DNA of 17,589 nt, from positions 1 to 17,589 of the forward strand of contig JBGVKB010000061.1 in assembly GCA_045118955.1 (NCBI GenBank), written 5' to 3'. Of this stretch, positions 5,692 through 12,700 are shown piece by piece. The position numbers and the translations under genes are program-made. The notes below the pieces were generated by a model, which had not been told where the DNA came from, ran no database searches, and worked only from the letters and a program-made list of their open reading frames with translations. This DNA is from SFJ001 sp045118955 (GTDB taxonomy: Bacteria; Bacillota; Clostridia; Oscillospirales; Ruminococcaceae). Positions within the stretch are counted from its first letter, which is position 1. Every line of letters starts with the position of its first letter.

Positions 5692-7011
5692 TCAATCCTC
5701 CTTCGATGTAGTTTCCTCCAGAACCGCCGCAGGGATGCGCACCCAGAAGGTGGTGCGCTCACCCGGCGTCGAATCCACCCAGATGCTGCCGCCCAGCTCC
5801 TCCTCCAGAGACATTTTGGCGCCGGTCAGGCCCATGCCCCGGTAGATGTTGCCGGTCTTGGTGTCGAACTTGGTGGAATAGCCCATCTGGAACACACGCT
5901 CCAGCATGGAAGGCTCGATGCCGGGGCCGTTGTCGGCCACCTGGATCAGGTAATCTCCGTCCACCTTGTCGGCGCGGATGCGCACGACGCTGCCGCCCGG
6001 GGCGGCGGGTGCGGAGTTGATGGCTTCGATGGAATTGTTCACCAGACACCGCAGCACCGACATGAGCAGATAGTGGTGGCGGGTGGTGAAATCCGCGCTG
6101 TTTTCAAAGTCCAGCCGGATGGAGAGGCCCTCGTGCTCCAGCACGCGGGTGGTGGACTCCCGCAGGATGCGCAGGATGTCCTGAAAGCGCATAACGTCCT
6201 CTTCCTCGTCGTCATTTTCGCCAAGCTGCGCCTGAATGCCCTGCGTGATGCGCAGGTAGTCCTTTTTTACATCGTGCACGTCGCAGGCGATGTATAGGGC
6301 GAGCTTTTTGGTCTCGGGCGGAATGTCCAGCCCGCTGAGTTTCTCATAAAGGGTGTAGGCATTCTTCACGATGCCCTCAATGTTGCCGCAGCTCTTCTGC
6401 ATGAAGTACAGCTCGGTGCGCAGGCCGGTCTTCATCAAAAACAGGCGCTGGTAGCGCTCCTGATGCTCGGCGCTGGTGAGCAGATCCCGATAGCGGGTGT
6501 ACAGGGCCAGCAGGATGACCACCAGCACGGCGCGCACCATGGCGATGACCAGCAGCGCCAGATAAAAACGCAGCTCCGCCCGGGCCAGATCCATGTGGGT
6601 GTTGATGGCCACCTCCACCATGTTGGAGCCGAAGTCACAGGCCACCAGCGAGGCCCAGAGCTGCCGGTACAGGATGGTGTACCGCTTGCGCACCAGCAGG
6701 TGGAAGATGCAGCCGTAGACCACATAGAACACCGCGCCGGCCACGTTCACCTGGACCGCGTGGAACAGGGCCGCGCCCTGCGCCGCTGCGTAGGCACTGC
6801 GGAACAGGAGGATCGACGCCGCCGTGACCAGACCCGCCTCGCGGGGGTCGTTTTCACGGGCGAGGGTCATCAGAAAGAACGGGAACAGCACCACCGCCAG
6901 CGAGATGCGAAACCCATCCAACTGGAAGTGAAGGCCCAATTCGCTGAACAGAACCATCGCAAGAGCAATGATCCCGTCCTGCTTCAAACACCTTGTTCGG
7001 TTATGCTCCAT
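5692..7011 (-). CDS. glnK: GlnK/YcbA-like membrane sensor histidine kinase
   Basis: 439 residues. The N-terminal half has about five to six hydrophobic segments (roughly 13-50, 62-80, 88-107, 115-135, 148-172) and no large extracellular loop, then a cytoplasmic kinase part. The likely phospho-acceptor is H246 in CDVHDVKKDY, the H-box form I associate with the YcbA/GlnK group. The ATPase region has the N box LVNNSIEA (323-330), G1 DNGPGI (360-365), an F-like segment FQMGYSTKF and G2 GMGLTG (392-397), all intact. It should phosphorylate the adjacent regulator in response to glutamine or glutamate, by analogy with B. subtilis. The ATG at 7011 has only a GGGGTGG site, which sits at the edge of a strong hairpin. 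Its own promoter lies in the 382-bp gap upstream. Confidence 0.85.
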   Translation of the reverse strand: MEHNRTRCLKQDGIIALAMVLFSELGLHFQLDGFRISLAVVLFPFFLMTLARENDPREAGLVTAASILLFRSAYAAAQGAALFHAVQVNVAGAVFYVVYGCIFHLLVRKRYTILYRQLWASLVACDFGSNMVEVAINTHMDLARAELRFYLALLVIAMVRAVLVVILLALYTRYRDLLTSAEHQERYQRLFLMKTGLRTELYFMQKSCGNIEGIVKNAYTLYEKLSGLDIPPETKKLALYIACDVHDVKKDYLRITQGIQAQLGENDDEEEDVMRFQDILRILRESTTRVLEHEGLSIRLDFENSADFTTRHHYLLMSVLRCLVNNSIEAINSAPAAPGGSVVRIRADKVDGDYLIQVADNGPGIEPSMLERVFQMGYSTKFDTKTGNIYRGMGLTGAKMSLEEELGGSIWVDSTPGERTTFWVRIPAAVLEETTSKED

Positions 7012-7019
7012 TCAAACCA

Positions 7020-7037
7020 CCCCGGGCCGACCCGGGG
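7020..7037 (-). promoter_or_regulatory. Hairpin at the kinase ribosome binding site
   Basis: CCCCGGG (7020-7026) pairs with CCCGGGG (7031-7037), a very GC-rich 7-bp stem with a 4-base loop. In the mRNA its 3' part runs directly into the GGGGTGG ribosome site of the kinase, eight bases from the ATG, so it could limit translation of the sensor. Confidence 0.5.
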
Positions 7038-7051
7038 CCCCTGTTCGCAAA

Positions 7052-7079
7052 TTTACATTGTTAAGATGCTACCCATAAT
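7052..7079 (+). promoter_or_regulatory. Plus-strand promoter-like sequence facing away from the kinase
   Basis: TTTACA (7052-7057), a 16-base spacer and CATAAT (7074-7079) form a near-consensus promoter on the plus strand, overlapping the kinase promoter. No plus-strand gene follows before the bidirectional terminator at 7340-7374, so any transcript would be a short RNA of roughly 290 bases. AT-rich DNA gives such matches by chance. Confidence 0.3.
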
Positions 7080-7107
7080 ATACCACACAAATAAAAACCT
7101 GTACAGG
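7077..7107 (-). promoter_or_regulatory. Kinase/regulator operon promoter with palindrome over the -35
   Basis: The minus strand carries TGTACA (7105-7100), a 17-base spacer and TATATT (7082-7077). The -35 is the centre of a perfect 10-base palindrome CCTGTACAGG (7098-7107), a plausible repressor or self-regulation site. No GlnL-type repeat is seen here. Confidence 0.55.
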
Positions 7108-7120
7108 GGGAACGGCTATA

Positions 7121-7211
7121 AATGAAGCGATTTGAACGGATTTTTTGCTTTATTAAGTAAATAACTCGCATTCCTCAAGAAAATGAAATCCGCACAGTTT
7201 TACGCTTCATT
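7121..7211. repeat. Nested inverted repeats in AT-rich gap, with a 12-codon ORF
   Basis: AATGAAGCG (7121-7129) pairs with CGCTTCATT (7203-7211), and inside it CGGATTT (7137-7143) pairs with AAATCCG (7186-7192). A plus-strand ORF of 12 codons, MKRFERIFCFIK, runs 7122-7160 within the repeat, with AGGGGGA 11 bases upstream. The ORF is too short to judge as a gene; the paired arms are better supported and could mark a small structured RNA. From 7212 to 7339 I see only short local dyads. Confidence 0.3.
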
Positions 7212-7339
7212 AAATTAATTTTTTGTCACTTCGGCCGATGCCCCGCGCCCCAAATCGGCTGCTTTCGGCAGGGCAGCGCGGTGAAAAAACGGTCGTTTTT
7301 CCATCTTTTTTCCCGCCGGGGCTTGGATGGCGTTTGCAT

Positions 7340-7374
7340 AAAAAGGCCGGCGGCACTCTGCCGCCGGCCTTTTT
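7340..7374. terminator. Bidirectional rho-independent terminator
   Basis: A perfect 11-bp stem (7345-7355 with 7359-7369) with loop CTC is flanked by AAAAA on the left and TTTTT on the right, so it has a U-tract in either direction. On the minus strand it ends the three-gene operon about 20 bases after the flavoprotein stop. On the plus strand it would end any transcript from the 7052-7079 promoter. Confidence 0.9.
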
Positions 7375-7393
7375 ATATTTGTGTGCGCCCGTA

Positions 7394-8461
7394 TTACTCG
7401 TCCCCGAACACCGCCCGGATGCCCGCGGCAAACTCAGCCGCGCGCCCGTCGATGCCGGGCAGCCCCAGCACCTCGCCGGCGTTGTTGGCCGTCTCCAGCA
7501 TGGTGAAGCGGGGCGGCAGGTAGAAGCCCTTGTTCATGTTCAGTGCCGCGATGAGCTGCTGCGCCACCAGATCGCTGCCGGAATACCCCGACACCACCAG
7601 ACCGAACAGTGCCTTCTCCTGGAAGCTCTGGGTGCGGTACAGGGCGGTGAGCCGGTTGACGAAGGCGGTCAGGTTGGCGCTCATGGCGTCGTTGTAGTTG
7701 GGGCAGAGCATCACCACACCGTCGGCCGCCTTCACCGCCGGGTAGACTTCCTCCACCATCAGGCCGCCGTAGAAGCAGCTCCCCCGCTCACCGAAGTGCA
7801 GGCACATCCGGTAGGGACAGCCGCTGCAGTCCACCACCGCGCCGTTGCGCAGGCCGATCTCGGTCACCTCAAACTCCGGCAGCAGCTCCCGCACCTTTTT
7901 CCACAGCACATAGGTGTTGCTGTTGCTGTGGCTGGAGGCGTGCAGCACCACCAGCTTTGGCTTGGCGCGGGCGGGCAGCTCGAAGTTCATCAGCCGCTCC
8001 ACCAGCGTGCCGGCGCTGGCCAGATAGGCGTGATACTCGTCGGTGCCCAGATTGGCGGCGCGCACCGCGTAGTTTTTCAGGGTACGGGTGCTCTCCACCA
8101 GCGGCGCGCCGATGAAGGCACAGCCGCAGAGGTTGGCCGCGAGCACCAGCTCCCGGCTGACCGCCTTGGTGTACAGCTCACTCTCACCGTCCACCAGCAC
8201 CGCGCCCAGACAGCCGTCCAGACAGCCGGGGTGGGTGCGCATCCACGCCAGCAGAGCGCACCACTCCAGATTGACCCCGCTCTTGCCCAGCGCCACCGCG
8301 AACAGCACCCGCCGGCCGTGGAACACCTCCATCTCGGAGGCGTGATCCACCACCTGACAGTCCCGCCCGGCCAGCGCGGCCTGCAGGGCCACATCCAGCC
8401 GGGGGCTTGCGGGGCCCGCCGGGCGGATGACCAGCAGCGGTGCTGTCTCGCAGCCGATCAT
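7394..8461 (-). CDS. Flavodoxin-like / iron-sulfur-flavoprotein-like oxidoreductase
   Basis: 355 residues. The C-terminal half (about 168-310) is a flavodoxin-like NADPH-dependent FMN reductase fold: strand KLVVLHASSHSNSNT with a Ser/Thr-rich phosphate loop at 174-183, then AADGVVMLCPNYNDAMSANLTAFVNR and FGLVVSGYSGSDLVAQQL. Inserted is a cysteine cluster, C212-x2-C215-x4-C220-x8-C229, reminiscent of iron-sulfur flavoproteins (Isf) but with different spacing. The N-terminal 165 residues look like a second, degenerate alpha/beta lobe (RRVLFAVALGK, LGAVLVDGESELYTK) without a clear FMN loop. It is predicted cytosolic, with no signal peptide. The start overlaps the stop of the upstream dehydrogenase-like gene by ATGA, so the two are translationally coupled. 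It is last in the operon before a strong terminator. The substrate is unknown; electron transfer or a small-molecule reduction is an inference. Confidence 0.7.
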   Translation of the reverse strand: MIGCETAPLLVIRPAGPASPRLDVALQAALAGRDCQVVDHASEMEVFHGRRVLFAVALGKSGVNLEWCALLAWMRTHPGCLDGCLGAVLVDGESELYTKAVSRELVLAANLCGCAFIGAPLVESTRTLKNYAVRAANLGTDEYHAYLASAGTLVERLMNFELPARAKPKLVVLHASSHSNSNTYVLWKKVRELLPEFEVTEIGLRNGAVVDCSGCPYRMCLHFGERGSCFYGGLMVEEVYPAVKAADGVVMLCPNYNDAMSANLTAFVNRLTALYRTQSFQEKALFGLVVSGYSGSDLVAQQLIAALNMNKGFYLPPRFTMLETANNAGEVLGLPGIDGRAAEFAAGIRAVFGDE

Positions 8462-9723
8462 TTCAGGGCCGCCAGACCGGCCTCGGCGGCGCGGATGCGG
8501 TCAAACAGGGCCTCGGGCATATCCACCGTCTCGGTCTCCAGACCGGCGGGGGTGTAGCGGGTGCGGCAGCCCATGTAGATGCCGCCGAAGTACACCGCGC
8601 CGTAGTGCCACTCGCCCCGCAGGGTGAGCAGGATGCTGATGGCGCCGCTGGACAGGGCGGGGGCCACATAGGGCTTGTAGCCCAGCGCGCGCATCTCCAT
8701 GTTGGCGGTGACCGCCAGCTTGGTCAGGGCGCGGCTGCGCTCGTCGTCGTACTTGGCGATGGAGTTGGCGATGACCAGATCCTGACCGTGGGGGCCGTAG
8801 GCGCGGCCCTCGGTGAGGAAGTCGCCGAAGCGCTCCTTGTCCCGCTTGGCGTAGTAGGCGGCGCGGGCGTTCATCACACCCAGACCGAAGCCCTGCACCT
8901 GCTCGGGCAGCAGACCCTGACCGTCAAAGTTGCCCTCATCGTCCTTGTTGCTGGCCAGCCACGCGGCGCGGGCCAGAGCGTCCACGGGGTCGCTGACCAC
9001 GCAGAACAGACCCTTGAAGCCGGCGGCACGGGCCTGACGGGCGTAGTGGCTCACAATGGCCTTGTTGTTCTCGTACTGGGCCATACGCACGTCCTTCACG
9101 CCGCTGCCCACAGGGGGGATGCCCTTGCTGGCCACAAAGATGAAGGCGTCGCAGTTCATCAGATCCTCCGCGGCCACCACGTCCACCTGCGGCAGAGCGT
9201 CGTAGTCCCAGGGGTAGGCGATCTGGTTGATCTCAAACTCCCAGCGGGCGGCGGCCTTCTCGCTGATGTCGCAGATGCCGATGGACTCGATCACATCCGC
9301 GCCCAGCAGACGCAGACCCAGCAGCAGGGTGCTGCCCACATCGCCCAGCGCCAGCAGATGCACGCGCAGCTTCTTTTCGGGCTTCTTGCCGCCGAAGCCG
9401 CCCTGCAGCAGGGTGCGCCACGCGGGATGCGCCATGTTGACGGCGCGCAGCTTGCCGGCCTCGGAGGCCTCGGCGGTCACATCGTCCAGCACGCCGCGCT
9501 CCACCGCGTGCAGGGCGTTGCCGTTCAGCCAGGACACGTCCTCATGGGCGGTCAGGGTGCGGGGGTCGGTCACCTTCCAGGCGGCGCGGTTGGCATCCAG
9601 CCCGGGGTTGTTGACCAGATAGACCAGCGAGCCGTCCTTCCAGTCGGCGGGGGACGCCTGCTCAAAGGGCAGGTCGGCGGGGGTGCAGCAGATGCTGCCG
9701 TCGATGTTGTAGTAGTTCAGCAT
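8458..9723 (-). CDS. LDH/MDH-like Rossmann protein with altered active-site positions
   Basis: 421 residues against about 315 for lactate dehydrogenase. The first 118 residues are an extra N-terminal region I do not recognise. The LDH-like part begins with the Rossmann turn LLALGDVGSTLLLGLRLLG (123-141), an acidic residue ending strand 2 (D152), a loop with R213 in VRMAQYENN that lines up with the LDH substrate-loop arginine, VVSDPVDAL (242-250; LDH has VSNPVD), and YGPHGQD with H312 at the place of the catalytic histidine. By eye, however, the catalytic aspartate falls on N285 and the substrate-binding arginine on A288, so lactate or malate chemistry is doubtful. A cytosolic NAD(P)-dependent enzyme or binding protein is most likely. 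Start: ATG with AAAGGAGA nine bases upstream. It follows the giant fusion gene by 41 bases and overlaps the flavoprotein gene by four. Confidence 0.7.
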   Translation of the reverse strand: MLNYYNIDGSICCTPADLPFEQASPADWKDGSLVYLVNNPGLDANRAAWKVTDPRTLTAHEDVSWLNGNALHAVERGVLDDVTAEASEAGKLRAVNMAHPAWRTLLQGGFGGKKPEKKLRVHLLALGDVGSTLLLGLRLLGADVIESIGICDISEKAAARWEFEINQIAYPWDYDALPQVDVVAAEDLMNCDAFIFVASKGIPPVGSGVKDVRMAQYENNKAIVSHYARQARAAGFKGLFCVVSDPVDALARAAWLASNKDDEGNFDGQGLLPEQVQGFGLGVMNARAAYYAKRDKERFGDFLTEGRAYGPHGQDLVIANSIAKYDDERSRALTKLAVTANMEMRALGYKPYVAPALSSGAISILLTLRGEWHYGAVYFGGIYMGCRTRYTPAGLETETVDMPEALFDRIRAAEAGLAALK

Positions 9724-9764
9724 GGTGCGCTGTCTCCTTTACTTTTTAAATGTGGCGGGGCGGC

Positions 9765-12700
9765 TCACAGCAGCAGCCCGCGGGTGCGGCGCAGCATCTC
9801 CAGATCGTTCTCCAGATAGACGCTGGGGGCCAGATTCACGTCGTAGCTCATGCAGCTTCCCTTGTCGGGGCACAGGGGCAGGATGATGGCCTCGCTCAGG
9901 CGGGCGAGGGTCAGGTTGCGGCCGAACTGGGCACGGTACAGGCCCTCCAATACCAGGAACAGATCCCGCGCGTTCTCAAGGCAGCACTCGGAGAAGGCGA
10001 ACATGGCCTCGCGGCTGCAGCCCTCCAGCCGGGGGGCAGTGTAGGGCAGGATCATGTTGATGGACGGCTGCAGGCCGGCGGCCTGACGGGTGTCCCGGCG
10101 CACCGTATCGCCGCCGATGAAGGGGTACAGGGTGGACTCCACGAACCAGTGCCGCAGGGTGGGGATGGTGTAGACGCTCTCCACCGGCAGACCCCAGTCG
10201 GCAAGGCTGTCGCGGCCGTAGCCGGACAGCATACCCAGCAGCACCGAGCGGATCTGCACGCCCTCCTGCTTGAACAGAGGCAGGATGGTCTTGAGGCGGC
10301 CGCCGTGGTGCAGCAGATCGTCCACCAGCACCACCGGGCGGTCAAAGGACTTGATGGCGCGGATCTGGCTGACCAGCGGGCTGTAGCCGGGGAACGGCTC
10401 GATGCTGTCGCGGGAGAGATCCGGCTCGTACACCTTGTCGGTATGCAGGGTCTTGGTGACCGTGTTGGGCACCACCCGGCCGCGCAGGATCTTGCCGAAG
10501 GGCACGCACATCACCGGGCCGAGCTTGCGGGGGGTGGTGGGCTGGCGGGGCACGCCGTTCAGGGCGGTGATGGTGTCCACCATGCGCTGCATGATGCTGG
10601 CGGAGGGCACGCTGAGCACCAGCTTGCCCGGGTACATCTTGGTCATGGCAAGCTGCAGCTTGCGGTGGGCGGCGCGGCAGGCCTCCAGCGCCGCCGGCTC
10701 GCGGGCAAACGGCTCCTTCAGGGTGGTGTGCAGGTTCTGCAGCAGCACCAGCGGCTGGTGCATATCGGTCAGGTAGATGGGCCGGTCGGTCACGCCGGGG
10801 GCGGGCACGAAGCCCTGACGCTCCAGCGCGTCCTCCATCTTCACATGGCACAGGCCCTCCAGCGGGGCGAACACCGCGTAGTTGCAGGTGTTGGCCAGAC
10901 CCTTCGCCACCGTCTCGGCCAGCAGGAGCTGCCAGCTGTCCGGCAGGGGGTCATCGCGGCGCAGGTAGATGCCGCCGATGAACAGGATGCGGCCGCAGGC
11001 GCTGCGGCGCACATAGTCGGCCAGCTCCAGATTGCGCAGGGTGGTGAAGAGCTGCTCCGGCTGCAGGAAGCGCATCCGGGTGAAGCCCACCGCCTCGCTG
11101 TCCTCGCCCGCCCGGCGCAGCACCATCAGGCTGTCCCGGGTCTGCAGCAGGCTGGCCTCGATGAGGGCGGCCTTGGGGTCGTCCTTCAGCACCGCCTTCA
11201 GCTCCTCGATCTGCCAATCCTCGGGCTTCTCGATGTACTGGAAGCTGCCCTCGGGAACCGGCAGGCCGCGCTTGTACTTCGGCTCGCGCAGGTACAGGCC
11301 GCGCTGGTAGATGAACTCCTGCACGATGGGGTCGATCAGATTGGAGATGTCCCGGTTCAGGTCGATGTTCTCCCGGATTCGGGTGGAGCTGATGTCCTCC
11401 AGATGGGTGGGCAGCTCCAGCTCCACCACCTTGGCGTTGATCAGATCCCGGGGGGCGCGCTGGCTCTCCACCTCACGCTCGGACACGCTGGCCCGGCGGA
11501 ACACGATGTGGTTCATGTTGTGGACGGTGGTGGGGCCTTCGGGCGCCAGATAGGCGGACGCGCCGGCGATCACATCGCTGCCCACCACCAGATAGACCTC
11601 CCGGTCGGGGAAGACCGACTTGAGCCGGGCGAGGTCGGTGGGGTTGGCGATGTTCACCGGGATGTCGTCCGGGAACAGATGCACATGGAACTCATCCGCC
11701 ACCGACATACTGACGATCTGACGGCGGATCAGGTGGGGCTGGGTGTTCTTGGACCAGGAGAACTCGTCCACGGCCAGATACACCTCGTAGCCCATGTCGC
11801 GGATGGCCCGCACGATGCCCTTGTGGGACAGGGTGAAGGGGTCGAAGGTGCCGGGGAAGAAGGCGATCTTGTTCCAGGTCTTCACCGGGAGCTGACCCTT
11901 CTCCACCCGGTAGTTGGAGATGTAGCGGTAGATGTGGCTCAGCGCACCGGCCCGGTAGTACAGGGACAGCGGGGTGACCTCGTTCTCATCCAAAAAGAAC
12001 AGCAGCTTCTGGAAGCACAGGCCGAACAGGTGGTTCTTCTCCGCCTCGGTGAGGCGGTCGGTGGCGAAGAGCTGACCCAGCAGCAGCAGGGCCTCCTGAC
12101 GCACCGGGGCGCGGTGGTTGGCCAGACCGCTCAGCAGGCAGCCCAGCAGCCGGTCGCCCCGGGCGGTGTACACATCGTCCGGCTCGAGGAAGCGCTCGGC
12201 ATACTCGTCGTAGCACTCCAGAATGACCGCCAGCGTATCCAGCGCCACCGACACGATGCGCTCGTTGGCGCTGGCCAGATCGGCGTGGAGGGTCTCGATC
12301 AGCTCATCCAGCTGCTCGGGGGGCAGCCACATGGCAAACTCGCCCAGATACTGGGGAATGTATTTGGAGAACTCATACTCGCCCACCTCAAGGCCCTTCA
12401 CCAGCTCCACCGAGATCTCGTTGCGCTGGTCGGGGCGCAGCAGCTTGACGATGCGCAGCAGCGCCTTGCCGGCGTCTATGCGCACCACCACCTGCTCGCT
12501 GACCTTGATCAGGTTGCACAGGTGGGTGGCGATGTGCAGGATGTGGTCGGTGCAGCCCTGATCCACCTGATCCGCCAGCAGCTTGATGTTCACCGCCTTG
12601 ACGATCCAGTGGGTGCCGGACTTCAGGTTGTCCAGGAAGATCTCGCTCACCACGTCGGTGCCGTACAGGATGCGGCGGTGCATCCCGGTCTCCATGCCCA

